From Sphingomonas sp. (lineage in GTDB: Bacteria > Pseudomonadota > Alphaproteobacteria > Sphingomonadales > Sphingomonadaceae), in assembly GCF_026460985.1 (NCBI RefSeq), contig NZ_JAPKNM010000084.1, forward strand, positions 1 through 34,676: 34,676 nucleotides of DNA, given 5' to 3'. Shown one piece after another: positions 1 to 11,505 of this stretch (its first letter is position 1; the number at the start of each line of letters is the position of its first letter). The position numbers were made by a program, and so were the translations under genes. The notes under the pieces were generated by a model, which was not told where the DNA came from, did no database searches, and was given only the letters and a program-made list of their open reading frames with translations.

Positions 1-299
1 CGGTCCTGCTCGGGCATGTCGAGGCCCGCCGCCTGGGCGAGCTCCTTCACGGCGTCGATGAAGGGCAGCCCGCGCTGGTCGGTCATCCAGCGGATCGCAT
101 CGCCGTGCGCGCCGCAGCCGAAGCAGTGATAGAAGCCCTTGTCGTCGTTGACGTAGAAGCTGGGGGTCTTCTCGTTGTGGAACGGGCAGCAGGCGCGGAA
201 CTCGCGCCCGGCCTTCTGGAGCTTCACCGTCTTGGCGACGAGCCCCGAGAGCAATGTCCGGGCGCGGAGCTCGTCGAGGAAGGCGGGGGTGAGGGTCAC
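1..299 (-). CDS. dnaG: DNA primase, N-terminal part (cut by window edge)
   Basis: DnaG synthesises the RNA primers for chromosome replication. Only the first 99 codons lie in the window; the gene runs off the left edge. The visible part is the CHC2 zinc-binding domain: C38 and H41 (CPFH), then C59 and C62 (CFGC), with the typical NEKTPSF and KGFYHCFGCG context. The start is taken as GTG at 299-297, one base after the TGA of yqeY; GAGG lies just before it and no ATG fits the expected N-terminus. The near-contact with yqeY implies co-transcription and coupled translation. Family assignment is secure; the start codon is inferred. Confidence 0.93.
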   Translation of the reverse strand, partial: MTLTPAFLDELRARTLLSGLVAKTVKLQKAGREFRACCPFHNEKTPSFYVNDDKGFYHCFGCGAHGDAIRWMTDQRGLPFIDAVKELAQAAGLDMPEQD

Positions 300-300
300 C

Positions 301-753
301 TCAACCCAGCGCCGCCTTCACCAGCGCGCTCGCCTTGCTCATGTCGAGCGTGGTCGCGTGGCGCGCCTTCAGCTCGGCCATGACGCGGCCCATGTCCTTC
401 ATCTCCGACGCGCCAAGCTCGGCCTTGATCGCCTCGATCGCGGCTTTGGTCTCGGCCTCGCTCATCTGCTTCGGCAGGAAGCGCTCGATCACCGCCACTT
501 CGGCCGCCTCGGCGTCGGCGAGTTCCTGGCGGCCGCCCTTGGTGTACATCTCGATCGATTCGCGGCGTTGCTTGACCATCTTCTGGAGCACCTCGACCAC
601 GAGCGCGTCGTCGTCCTCGGGGGCCTTGCCGGTGCGCGCCTCGATGTCGCGGTTCTTGATCGCGGCCTGGATGAGGCTGATGGCGGCGCGGCTTTCCTTG
701 TCCCCGGCCTTCATGGCGGCGATCTGCGCGGCCTTGATGTCGTCGCGAATCAT
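301..753 (-). CDS. yqeY: GatB/YqeY domain-containing protein
   Basis: A 150-residue protein of the YqeY family, which resembles the C-terminal tRNA-binding domain of GatB, the amidotransferase subunit. Its own role is not settled. Family hallmarks include the N-terminal IRDDIKAAQIAAMKAGDK stretch, a central YTKGGRQELADAE segment, the FLPKQMSEAE motif and a helical C-terminal tail. Full length for the family. The ATG at 753 has an AGAGAGAAG ribosome site. It is the first gene of a leftward unit with dnaG and diverges from carA, an arrangement common in alphaproteobacteria. Confidence 0.9.
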   Translation of the reverse strand: MIRDDIKAAQIAAMKAGDKESRAAISLIQAAIKNRDIEARTGKAPEDDDALVVEVLQKMVKQRRESIEMYTKGGRQELADAEAAEVAVIERFLPKQMSEAETKAAIEAIKAELGASEMKDMGRVMAELKARHATTLDMSKASALVKAALG

Positions 754-893
754 CTTCTCTCTCGATAATCGGAAAGCGATCAGCCCTAGCCGATGCCGCG
801 CCGTCCGTGAACCGGTTGACGTGGGGCGGGGAGGGGTCTAGCCGCCACCACTTAGCGACATCGCAGCAACCTCAATTGGAGCGCCACCCTTAA

Positions 894-2078
894 ATGGCCG
901 AAGCCAAACCCATGTCCGTGCCTGCTGGAGCCACCGGCGTTCTGGTGCTCGCCTCGGGAGAAATGGTGTGGGGCCGCGGATTCGGCGCCGAAGGACAGGC
1001 GGTGGGCGAGGTGTGCTTCCACACCGCGATGACCGGCTATCAGGAGATCATGACCGATCCGAGCTTCGCCGGGCAGATCATCAACTTCACCTTCCCGCAT
1101 ATCGGCAATGTCGGCGCCAACCCGGACGACGTCGAGGCCGATGCGCCGCACGCGCTGGGCATGATCGTCCGCGAGGACGTGACCGAGCCGAGCAACTTCC
1201 GCTCGACCGAGCATCTCGACACCTGGATGAGGAAGCATGCCCGGATCGGCCTATCGGGGATCGACACCCGCGCGCTGACCCGGCGGATCCGCACCGGCGG
1301 CGCCCCCAACGGCGTGATCGCGCATTCGGCGAGCGGCGAGTTCGACATCCCGCTGCTGCTCCAGATGGCCCGCGAATGGCCGGGGCTCGAGGGCATGGAC
1401 CTCGCCATCGCGGTCACGACCGAGACTCATTTCGGTTGGGAGGGCGGCGTCTGGCGGCTGGGGGTCGGATACGGAGAGTCAGGCGAAGGTGAGGCGAGCA
1501 CGCCGCACCGCCCGCACGTGGTCGCCATCGATTATGGCAGTAAGCACAATATCTTCCGGAACATCGTTCAGGCCGGGGCTGAAGTAACTGTTCTGCCCGC
1601 GACGGCGACCTTCGAGCAGGCGATGAGCTTCGCGCCCGACGGTTTCTTCCTGTCGAACGGCCCGGGCGATCCCGCGGCAACCGCCGAATATGCCGCGCCG
1701 GTGATCCGCCAGATGCTCGACAGCGGCAAGCCGGTCTTCGGCATCTGCCTGGGCCATCAATTGATGGCGCTGGCGGTGGGTGCCGAGACCAGCAAGATGT
1801 TCCAGGGCCATCGCGGCGCCAACCATCCGGTGAAGCGGCTGAGCGACGGCGCGGTCGAGATCACCAGCATGAACCACGGCTTCGCGGTACTGGGCGAGAC
1901 GCTCCCCGCCAACGCCCGCGAGACGCACGTGTCGCTGTTCGACGGCTCCAACGCCGGCTTCGAGCTGACCGACCGGCCAGCATTCGCGGTGCAATACCAC
2001 CCCGAAGCCAGTCCGGGGCCGCAGGACAGCTTGTATTTGTTCGAGAAGTTCGTCGGTCTGCTCCGGCAGGAGGCGTGA
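894..2078 (+). CDS. carA: Carbamoyl-phosphate synthase small subunit
   Basis: CarA is the glutamine amidotransferase subunit of carbamoyl-phosphate synthetase. It releases ammonia from glutamine and passes it to CarB for arginine and pyrimidine synthesis. The 394 residues comprise the N-terminal CPSase domain (about 12-150, with HTAMTGYQEIMTDPSF) and a class I glutaminase domain (about 208-390). The nucleophile is C285 in GICLGHQ, and the rest of the triad is H369 and E371 in YHPEASPGP. The ATG at 894 is used; a second in-frame ATG at 912 is possible. A TTGACG that could be a -35 box lies at 816-821, without a convincing -10. Confidence 0.96.
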   Translation: MAEAKPMSVPAGATGVLVLASGEMVWGRGFGAEGQAVGEVCFHTAMTGYQEIMTDPSFAGQIINFTFPHIGNVGANPDDVEADAPHALGMIVREDVTEPSNFRSTEHLDTWMRKHARIGLSGIDTRALTRRIRTGGAPNGVIAHSASGEFDIPLLLQMAREWPGLEGMDLAIAVTTETHFGWEGGVWRLGVGYGESGEGEASTPHRPHVVAIDYGSKHNIFRNIVQAGAEVTVLPATATFEQAMSFAPDGFFLSNGPGDPAATAEYAAPVIRQMLDSGKPVFGICLGHQLMALAVGAETSKMFQGHRGANHPVKRLSDGAVEITSMNHGFAVLGETLPANARETHVSLFDGSNAGFELTDRPAFAVQYHPEASPGPQDSLYLFEKFVGLLRQEA

Positions 2079-2452
2079 TGGCGAGCCGGGCGCTCAGCGA
2101 TGTCGATCGCTTCCTGATGGAAGCGATCGACAGCGTTCCCGACGTGTCGGATCGCCGGGTCGACCTTACCTTGCTCGCGGACGAGGATGGGTTTGCGCAT
2201 CCCGGCGCCAGCGCCGAGGCCTGGGAGCAGGCTGGCTATGGCCGTCGAGAGGAGAGGGAAGGCCGTCTGGTATTTGCCTTTTCGACCACCGGCTATGCGG
2301 CTGCGAGGGCCGAGGCGGATCGGCTGCATCTGGCGAACGCCGCGGCGCGCCGCTGGAAATGGCCCTCGATCGACATGACTTCGGGTTGGGTTGCCGGCGC
2401 GGTATTCGCCGTCGCGCTGCTCTACAGCCTGATGACGTTTTTCTGGGGATGA
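2078..2452 (+). CDS. Hypothetical protein with C-terminal membrane helix
   Basis: A 124-residue protein of unknown function inserted between carA and carB. Its ATG shares a base with the carA stop (TGATG), and AGGAGG lies just upstream inside carA, so translation is probably coupled. A GTG three bases earlier is too close to that site to be preferred. The first 95 residues are soluble, charged and rich in Asp, Glu, Ala and Arg. The end is a single hydrophobic helix (about 101-122, with AGAVFAVALLYSLMTFFW), so it looks tail-anchored with the bulk in the cytoplasm. I do not recognise a domain. Confidence 0.75.
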   Translation: MASRALSDVDRFLMEAIDSVPDVSDRRVDLTLLADEDGFAHPGASAEAWEQAGYGRREEREGRLVFAFSTTGYAAARAEADRLHLANAAARRWKWPSIDMTSGWVAGAVFAVALLYSLMTFFWG

Positions 2453-2482
2453 GCGTGGCTGAAGCGCGAACTTCCGATCATC

Positions 2483-2533
2483 GCACCGCGCACGCAGTGC
2501 GGTGCCCGCCCGAGGGCAGCCTGGCTGCCCTCG
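2483..2533 (+). promoter_or_regulatory. Two tandem hairpins ahead of carB
   Basis: The 111-bp gap before carB contains two stem-loops. The first pairs GCACCGC (2483-2489) with GCGGTGC (2499-2505). The second is a perfect 10-bp stem, CGAGGGCAGC (2511-2520) with GCTGCCCTCG (2524-2533), around a three-base loop. No run of T follows, so this is not a textbook intrinsic terminator. It could be a leader structure, a processing site or a stabilising hairpin between the carA and carB messages. The structure is seen; the function is a guess. Confidence 0.45.
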
Positions 2534-2563
2534 CGATTCGACTTATTGATACGCAGGCCTGAC

Positions 2564-5890
<3,327 letters not shown>

Positions 5891-5899
5891 CCCCATATT

Positions 5900-6054
5900 C
5901 CCCTCCCTGCTTGCAGGGAGGGGTTAGGGGTGGGTTCAGCGACGGACGAGGCTCGATGCCTCGTCCGTCGCTTTTCATCGGATCGGTAGTTGAGTCTTTT
6001 AGGCGCGCAGACGCGCGCACCCACCCCCAGCCCCTCCCTGCGAGCAGGGAGGGG
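5900..6054. repeat. Inverted pair of GC-rich palindromes (family A)
   Basis: This element fills much of the 330-bp carB-greA gap. At 5900-5923 there is a palindrome CCCCTCCCTGC-TT-GCAGGGAGGGG followed by TTAGGGGTGGGT. At 6031-6054 is the same palindrome with GA in the centre, preceded by ACCCACCCCCAG, so the two units are in opposite orientation. The carB terminator hairpin lies between them. The rest of the gap (about 6055-6220) holds only the greA leader and a weak TTGATC/TAATGT candidate promoter. This resembles REP/BIME-type repeats; a related partial unit is at the right edge of the window. Confidence 0.75.
5938..5975 (+). terminator. Intrinsic terminator after carB
   Basis: A perfect 15-bp stem (5938-5952 with 5958-5972) closes on the five-base loop TCGAT and runs into TTT at 5973-5975. 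It lies 48 bp after the carB stop, so it should end the carA-carB transcript. Confidence 0.8.
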
Positions 6055-6220
6055 AGTTGAGAGGCGCGAATTGCGGCCTCAATCGGGCAGGCGCTTGATG
6101 TTTGTCCGCGCGAGCCTTATTATTCGCAATCGCACAATTGATCTCCCCCAATCGGTGTTAATGTGCGGGCGTGCCCCTTGTGGGACGCTTGGGGCTCGAG
6201 GCGTTTGAAGGACGGATGGA

Positions 6221-6697
6221 ATGGCGACGGTCGAAAAGATGCCGATGCTCCAGGAAGGCTATGAGAAGCTCAACGACGAGTTGAAGCGGCTCAAAGCCGA
6301 GCGCCCGCAGATCGTGGATGCGATCGAGGAAGCGCGCGCGCACGGCGATCTTTCGGAGAACGCCGAATATCATGCCGCCAAGGAGCGCCAGGGCCAGATC
6401 GAGGCGTCGATCGCCGACATCGAGGACAAGCTCAGCCGCGCCCAGATCATCGATCCGCGCGACCTTTCGGGCGACAAGATCGTGTTCGGCGCGACGGTGA
6501 CCCTGCTCGACGAGGACGACAAGCCGATCCGCTACCAGATCGTCGGCCAGACCGAGGCGGATGCGAGCAAGGGCCGCATCTCGTACAATTCGCCGATCGG
6601 CCGCGCGCTGATCGGGCGCAAGGTCGACGAGGAGGTCGAGGTCTCGGTGCCGGCGGGCGACCGCTATTATCTGGTTTCGAAGATCGAATTCGTCTGA
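6221..6697 (+). CDS. greA: Transcription elongation factor GreA
   Basis: GreA rescues backtracked RNA polymerase by stimulating cleavage of the nascent RNA in the secondary channel. It is 158 residues, the usual length. The N-terminal coiled coil (about 10-80) contains the acidic tip region [15 protein letters not shown]. The C-terminal FKBP-like domain carries [21 protein letters not shown]. The ATG at 6221 follows GAAGGA at 6207-6212. Its place downstream of carB is common in alphaproteobacteria, but the strong terminator and repeat between them suggest its own promoter. Confidence 0.96.
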   Translation: MATVEKMPMLQEGYEKLNDELKRLKAERPQIVDAIEEARAHGDLSENAEYHAAKERQGQIEASIADIEDKLSRAQIIDPRDLSGDKIVFGATVTLLDEDDKPIRYQIVGQTEADASKGRISYNSPIGRALIGRKVDEEVEVSVPAGDRYYLVSKIEFV

Positions 6698-6705
6698 GGC
6701 CGGGG

Positions 6706-7332
6706 ATGCGCCGTAGCACGGCGACGGGCATCATCATCCTCGTGACGGTGGCGGTAAGCGTCGTCGTCACGCTGGGCGGCTATAGCTCGTACGAAGCCAG
6801 CATGCGCGCCGGGTTCATCCCCGCGCGACTGAGCGGGATGGGAACCGATTATCTCGCGGTGCCCATGCTGCTCACCCCGCTCAGCTGCACCTTGCTCCAC
6901 GCGGGGCTGCTCCATCTGGGCATGAACATGCTGATGCTGGGCTTCACCGGGCGCGAGACCGAGCGGGCGGTCGGGCCCTGGGGGATCGTGATCCTCTATG
7001 TCGTCGGCGCCTATGTCGCGGCACTCGCGCAGTGGCTCCCCGATCCGCAATCCATGACGCCGATGATCGGCGCGAGCGGGGCGGCGTCGGCGGTCGTCGG
7101 CGCCTATTCGCTGCTGTTCGGGCGCTCGCGCGCGCAGGCGATCGGGCCGATCCCGGCGCAGGTGGTCCATGTGCTGTGGCTCGCCATCGCCTGGACGGTG
7201 ATCAACCTGCTGACCGCGTTCGCGTTCCTGGGAGCGGGCGTGGCGGTCGCGGCGGCGGCGCATATCGGCGGGTTCATTGCCGGACTCGCGCTCGCCAGGC
7301 CGCTGCTGATGTGGAAGTGGCGGCGGGCTTAG
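6706..7332 (+). CDS. Rhomboid family intramembrane serine protease
   Basis: A 208-residue polytopic membrane protein with about six hydrophobic helices. The rhomboid hallmarks are present: HLGMN (H70, N74) in the second helix region, the catalytic serine in GASGA (S124), and the partner histidine in AAHIGGF (H186). It would cleave single-pass membrane proteins within the bilayer; the substrate cannot be read from sequence. It starts eight bases after the greA stop region and may share its transcript. The C-terminus ends shortly after the last helix with a basic tail. Confidence 0.88.
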   Translation: MRRSTATGIIILVTVAVSVVVTLGGYSSYEASMRAGFIPARLSGMGTDYLAVPMLLTPLSCTLLHAGLLHLGMNMLMLGFTGRETERAVGPWGIVILYVVGAYVAALAQWLPDPQSMTPMIGASGAASAVVGAYSLLFGRSRAQAIGPIPAQVVHVLWLAIAWTVINLLTAFAFLGAGVAVAAAAHIGGFIAGLALARPLLMWKWRRA

Positions 7333-7354
7333 CCTAAGCCGCTGTCTCTCTTTT

Positions 7355-7461
7355 CGTCACCCCCGCGAAAGCGGGGGCCCATCTCCGACCATATCCGCAA
7401 ACGCGCCGGTGCATTCTGCCGCTCGCTTTGGAGATGGGTCCCCGCTTTCGCGGGGATGACG
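7355..7461. repeat. Inverted repeat pair, family B copy 1
   Basis: A 32-bp unit (7355-7386, CGTCACCCCCGCGAAAGCGG and onward to CATCTCC) recurs in reverse at 7430-7461 with a few mismatches. Each unit is itself a hairpin (CCCCCGC-GAAA-GCGGGGG). It lies between the convergent rhomboid and DUF4170 genes, where it could also stop transcription from both sides. The same family appears at 31529-31602 and 33074-33184. Confidence 0.85.
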
Positions 7462-7478
7462 GCTTTGAAAAATGAATT

Positions 7479-7706
7479 TTAGACCGCCGGCTTCTCCAGG
7501 TCCGGCTCGAGCAGCCGGTGGAGATGCACCACGACATAGCGCATCTCGGCATCGTCGACGGTGCGCTGCGCGGCGGCGCGCCAGGCTTTCTCGGCGCTGG
7601 CATAATCGGGGAAGATGCCGACGACGTCGAGTTTGGTCGGATCGGTGAAGTCGAGGGTCTGCGGATCGGTCACGCGACCGCCGAAGACGAGGTGCAGCTT
7701 GCTCAT
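7479..7706 (-). CDS. DUF4170 domain-containing protein
   Basis: A small cytoplasmic protein of 75 residues matching the DUF4170 family: KLHLVFGGRV near the start, VGIFPDYASAEKAWRAAAQ in the middle, and a C-terminal YVVVHLHRLLEP. No function is established for the family. The start is ATG at 7706, preceded by AGGAGG; the frame continues 15 codons further upstream without a ribosome site, so the longer version is unlikely. Confidence 0.85.
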   Translation of the reverse strand: MSKLHLVFGGRVTDPQTLDFTDPTKLDVVGIFPDYASAEKAWRAAAQRTVDDAEMRYVVVHLHRLLEPDLEKPAV

Positions 7707-7782
7707 TGAGCCTCCTGGGGAGAGCGGTTCGGCGCTGCCCTTAACGGGCAAAGCCGTTCCCGCTCAACCCCCGAACTGATGC

Positions 7783-8142
7783 TCAGGCCTTTTGGCCGGC
7801 GCCCTTGGCGGCGTCGAGCAGGCTGCCGAACAAAGCGGTCGCGCGCTCCTTGGTCGCGTCGCGGCCGGGGAGGAGCGAGTCGATCTCCTGCTTGCCGGCT
7901 TCCTTCACGGCCGAAGCGGTCGCCGCGGCGCGGTCGGCGAGCGAGCGGCCGACGCCGTCGAGCAGTTCGCGCTCCTTCGCGGTGCGGGGAAGCAGCATGC
8001 CGATGACCACGCCGAGCGCGATGCCGCCAGCGAGGAGGGCGACGGGGTTGTCGCCGAGCCCTTCGGCCGCCTTCGCCGCGCGATCCCGGGCGCCGCCATT
8101 CGGGTTGGCGGCCTTGGGCGCGCTCCTGTTGCCGTTGCTCAT
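7783..8142 (-). CDS. Small single-pass membrane protein, last gene of stress-type cluster
   Basis: About 119 residues. A positively charged, Ala/Gly/Asn-rich N-terminus leads into one glycine-rich hydrophobic helix (with ALLAGGIALGVVIGMLLP), followed by an amphipathic helical tail rich in Ala, Lys and Glu. This layout recalls YtxH/DUF883-type membrane-anchored proteins, but I cannot name the family. There are two ATGs, at 8148 (ATGA overlap with the preceding gene) and 8142. The AAAGGA site directly abuts the first and is well spaced for the second, so 8142 is preferred. Confidence 0.7.
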   Translation of the reverse strand: MSNGNRSAPKAANPNGGARDRAAKAAEGLGDNPVALLAGGIALGVVIGMLLPRTAKERELLDGVGRSLADRAAATASAVKEAGKQEIDSLLPGRDATKERATALFGSLLDAAKGAGQKA

Positions 8143-8144
8143 CG

Positions 8145-8483
8145 TCATCCTTTCTTCGCGTGCTTCGCGGATTTCTTGCTGTTCAAACCATCGGCGGCGG
8201 AGGCGGTTTCATTGCGGCGGCGAAGCAGGTCGGCGATCCAGCCGCGCGCGAAGACGAGGCCGACCGTGCCGGCGATCGCCGCGGCGGCGAAGGGACGGCT
8301 GCGCACCGCCTCAGCGCCCTTGCGCGCGGTGGAGGCGACGCCCTGCGCGGCGGTCTCGACGGCGTTCTGCGCGAGGTTCGACGGCTTGAGTCGCTCCTGC
8401 ACCTCGCCGAGCGTCGCGAACAGCCGCGTGCGGGCGCTGCGGACCTGCGCCTCGGCCGCAAGCAGGGAGGGATCGGTGCTCAT
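8145..8483 (-). CDS. DUF3618 domain-containing protein
   Basis: A 112-residue protein matching the DUF3618 pattern: an N-terminal helix (LLAAEAQVRSARTRLFATLGEVQERLKP), then an alanine-rich hydrophobic segment (FAAAAIAGTVGLVFARGWIA) and a lysine-rich tail. It overlaps the upstream holin-like gene by four bases (ATGA) and the downstream gene similarly, so the cluster is tightly coupled. Function is unknown; its constant partners are DUF883 and holin-like membrane proteins. Confidence 0.8.
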   Translation of the reverse strand: MSTDPSLLAAEAQVRSARTRLFATLGEVQERLKPSNLAQNAVETAAQGVASTARKGAEAVRSRPFAAAAIAGTVGLVFARGWIADLLRRRNETASAADGLNSKKSAKHAKKG

Positions 8484-8824
8484 GGCTTGCTCCCGAACAG
8501 CCGGCTGATGCGTGCCCAGGCGAGCCAGCCGAGCAGGCCGGAGAGCGCGAGCGCGCTGACGATCACGATCAGTGTCGCGAGGGCCGGGCCGACCAGGGTC
8601 GAGAGCGACAGGATCAGCCCGACGATCAGCGCCGTGACCGTGCAGAGCGCGATCACCAATGCCGCCGCGCCGAGGATCAGTCCGGTCCTCGCCTCGCCGA
8701 GCTTGCTCGCGGCGAGCGTGCGATAATAGCCGATCTCGGCGCGGGCATAGCCCTTGCCGTCTTCGACCAGCCGCCCGATCAGCGCGCCGATGCTTTCCTC
8801 TTCCTGTTCTTCCGGCTCTGCCAC
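8480..8824 (-). CDS. Phage holin family (YqjE/Holin-X-like) membrane protein
   Basis: A 114-residue protein with an acidic N-terminus (EPEEQEEES), an amphipathic helix (LIGRLVEDGKGYARAEIGYYRTL) and two strongly hydrophobic helices (about 48-75 and 78-104). This is the layout of the YqjE / Actinobacterial Holin-X family. The holin name is historical; the neighbours are cellular stress proteins and no phage genes are nearby. It lies 14 bp after the DUF883 gene and overlaps the DUF3618 start by ATGA. Confidence 0.8.
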   Translation of the reverse strand: MAEPEEQEEESIGALIGRLVEDGKGYARAEIGYYRTLAASKLGEARTGLILGAAALVIALCTVTALIVGLILSLSTLVGPALATLIVIVSALALSGLLGWLAWARISRLFGSKP

Positions 8825-8838
8825 CCCCCGGCGCTCCT

Positions 8839-9357
8839 TCAGGCGTCGGTGGTTTCGGCGGAGGCCGCGTCCACGCCCGACTTGATCAGCCGCGCCACGA
8901 CGAAGCCCAGCGCGGCCGCCGCGCCGACCGCGATCACCGGGCTCTTCTTCACGAAGTCGGTCGCGTCGGCGATCAGGTCGTCGACTTCCTTGCCGCGCAG
9001 GCTATCAGCGAAGTTCGAGATGCCCTGGGCGGCGGAGCGGGCATATTTGCCATATTCCTCGCCGAGCCGCGAATCGACGTCGAGCGCCGCCCCCTCGAAC
9101 AGCTTGGCGACCTCGTCGAGCGCGCCGGTGGCCTTTTCCTTGCCCTGGCCCGCGAATTCACGCGCGCGGTCGGCAGCCTGGGTGCCGAGCTTCGACGCTT
9201 CGTCCTTCAATTGCTGCGTCGCGCCGCGCTTGGGCTCGTCGGCTGCGAAGTTGATCGCCGAAGGCCCCGCGTCGCTGGCGGTCGCTTCGAGCTTGGGATC
9301 GGCCTGGGAATCGACTTGCTCGCCGCCTTTGGCATTGGAGTTCTTCGCGTCAGCCAT
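8839..9357 (-). CDS. DUF883-like (YqjD-type) membrane-anchored protein
   Basis: A 172-residue protein with a long polar, Ala/Lys/Glu-rich helical region and a C-terminal membrane anchor (DLIADATDFVKKSPVIAVGA, then a hydrophobic run ending VVARLIK). That C-terminus fits the DUF883 group, whose E. coli member YqjD has been reported to tether ribosomes to the membrane in stationary phase; this role is not shown here. The start ATG at 9357 is preferred over an upstream extension of 19 codons with unlike composition. First gene of the leftward four-gene cluster, divergent from eno. Confidence 0.75.
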   Translation of the reverse strand: MADAKNSNAKGGEQVDSQADPKLEATASDAGPSAINFAADEPKRGATQQLKDEASKLGTQAADRAREFAGQGKEKATGALDEVAKLFEGAALDVDSRLGEEYGKYARSAAQGISNFADSLRGKEVDDLIADATDFVKKSPVIAVGAAAALGFVVARLIKSGVDAASAETTDA

Positions 9358-9492
9358 AGCTTGGGCCCTTTCGTTGCTCGTGCAGAGAACCATGGCGATG
9401 CACGCCGGTTCCATCCTCTGCGTTGCCCGGGCGCGAGCAAGCGGTTAGAGGCTCGCGCGCGCCCTTGGGCAATCCCGATATACCCTAAGTAG

Positions 9493-10779
<1,287 letters not shown>

Positions 10780-10790
10780 GCCCGTCAAAT

Positions 10791-10920
10791 CCTCCCCCGC
10801 CAGGGGGAGGTGTCAGCCATAGGCTGACGGAGGGGGCGGAATCACCGAACTCAATTGGAGAGGGCGCCGCTTACCTCCCCCTCCGACGCCTTCGGCGCCA
10901 CCTCCCCCTGGCGGGGGAGG
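10791..10920. repeat. 130-bp palindromic element between eno and ftsB (family C)
   Basis: The ends are perfect 20-bp inverted repeats: CCTCCCCCGCCAGGGGGAGG at 10791-10810 and its reverse complement at 10901-10920. Inside are further self-complementary pieces: TCAGCC-ATA-GGCTGA, and a GGAGGGGG block that can pair with CCTCCCCCTCC near 10874-10884. The whole element can fold into a long branched structure. This looks like a REP doublet or MITE-like sequence. It fills most of the 204-bp gap between two same-strand genes. Confidence 0.85.
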
Positions 10921-10983
10921 ATTGAAACGTTAAGTGAAAGTGCGGCCTTGATTAACGAGGTTGGTTACGCGAGAATCAACGTC

Positions 10984-11301
10984 ATGGCCCGGACTTCTCC
11001 CATCCAGACCCTCCTGCGCCGCGCGGGGCTTCCCGCCGCGGTGCTCATCGCCGTCGGTTTCTTCGTCTACAATGCGGTGCTGGGGCCGACGGGGGTCGTC
11101 GCGGCGAAGGAGCTCAAGGCCGAGCTCGCCCAGAAGAATATGGAATATGCCGCGCTCGCCAAGAAGCGCGCCGAGCTCAAGAACCGCGTCGACCTGCTCG
11201 ATCCGAAGCGCGGCGCCGATCCCGACATGGTCGACGAACTGGTGCGCAAGCAGCTCAACGTCGCGCGGCCCGACGAAGTGATCGTCCCGCTCGACAAATA
11301 G
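10984..11301 (+). CDS. ftsB: FtsB/DivIC-like septum formation initiator
   Basis: A 105-residue single-pass membrane protein. A short cytoplasmic N-terminus is followed by one helix (about 15-31, PAAVLIAVGFFVYNAVL) and then a coiled coil (KELKAELAQKNMEYAALAKK and onward to VDLLDP). The end is a short conserved-type segment with DPDMVDELVRKQLNVARPDEVI. This is the FtsB/DivIC layout; FtsB bridges FtsL and FtsQ in the divisome. The position between eno and pdhA is typical for alphaproteobacteria. Start ATG at 10984; the open frame upstream runs through repeat DNA and is not coding. Confidence 0.88.
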   Translation: MARTSPIQTLLRRAGLPAAVLIAVGFFVYNAVLGPTGVVAAKELKAELAQKNMEYAALAKKRAELKNRVDLLDPKRGADPDMVDELVRKQLNVARPDEVIVPLDK

Positions 11302-11326
11302 GCCGGCGAGGCCGTCGCCGGCCCTT
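11301..11326 (+). terminator. Hairpin terminator after ftsB
   Basis: A perfect 9-bp stem, GGCCGGCGA (11301-11309) with TCGCCGGCC (11315-11323), starts on the last base of the ftsB stop and is followed by CTTTC. The T run is short, so efficiency is uncertain. Confidence 0.6.
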
Positions 11327-11342
11327 TCAAACGACCGATATT

Positions 11343-11360
11343 TGGTAACCCATTTTACCA
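11343..11360. promoter_or_regulatory. Inverted repeat in the pdhA upstream region
   Basis: TGGTAA (11343-11348) and TTACCA (11355-11360) form an inverted repeat with a six-base spacer, about 145 bp before pdhA. It may be a regulator-binding site for the pdh genes, but no regulator is identified. The rest of the 204-bp gap holds the ftsB terminator, a TTGACG at about 11438-11443 without a clear -10, and the pdhA ribosome site. Confidence 0.3.
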
Positions 11361-11505
11361 TCTCGGCTTGCGAGGGCCGCGAAGGGCCTCGCTTTGCGCA
11401 TGTGCCCGTATGAACGGCGATCTTTCGCGCGCGTTGACGTTGCGTCCCGGCCGAAAACCCGCCAATAGGCGCCGCATTGACCTTCCCCGGGCATGAGGAT
11501 TTCCT

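Noticed and set aside
816..844. Promoter of carA with TTGACG at 816-821
   Set aside because: No acceptable -10 box at a suitable distance (TAGCCG at 17 bp), so it was not listed as a feature.
7355..7461. Short CRISPR array or insertion-sequence ends
   Set aside because: Only two inverted units, no regular direct repeats with spacers and no transposase gene; better explained as a REP-type doublet.
8480..8824. Prophage remnant suggested by a holin-like gene
   Set aside because: The protein fits the cellular YqjE/Holin-X group, with DUF883 and DUF3618 partners, and no other phage gene, att site or tRNA is nearby.
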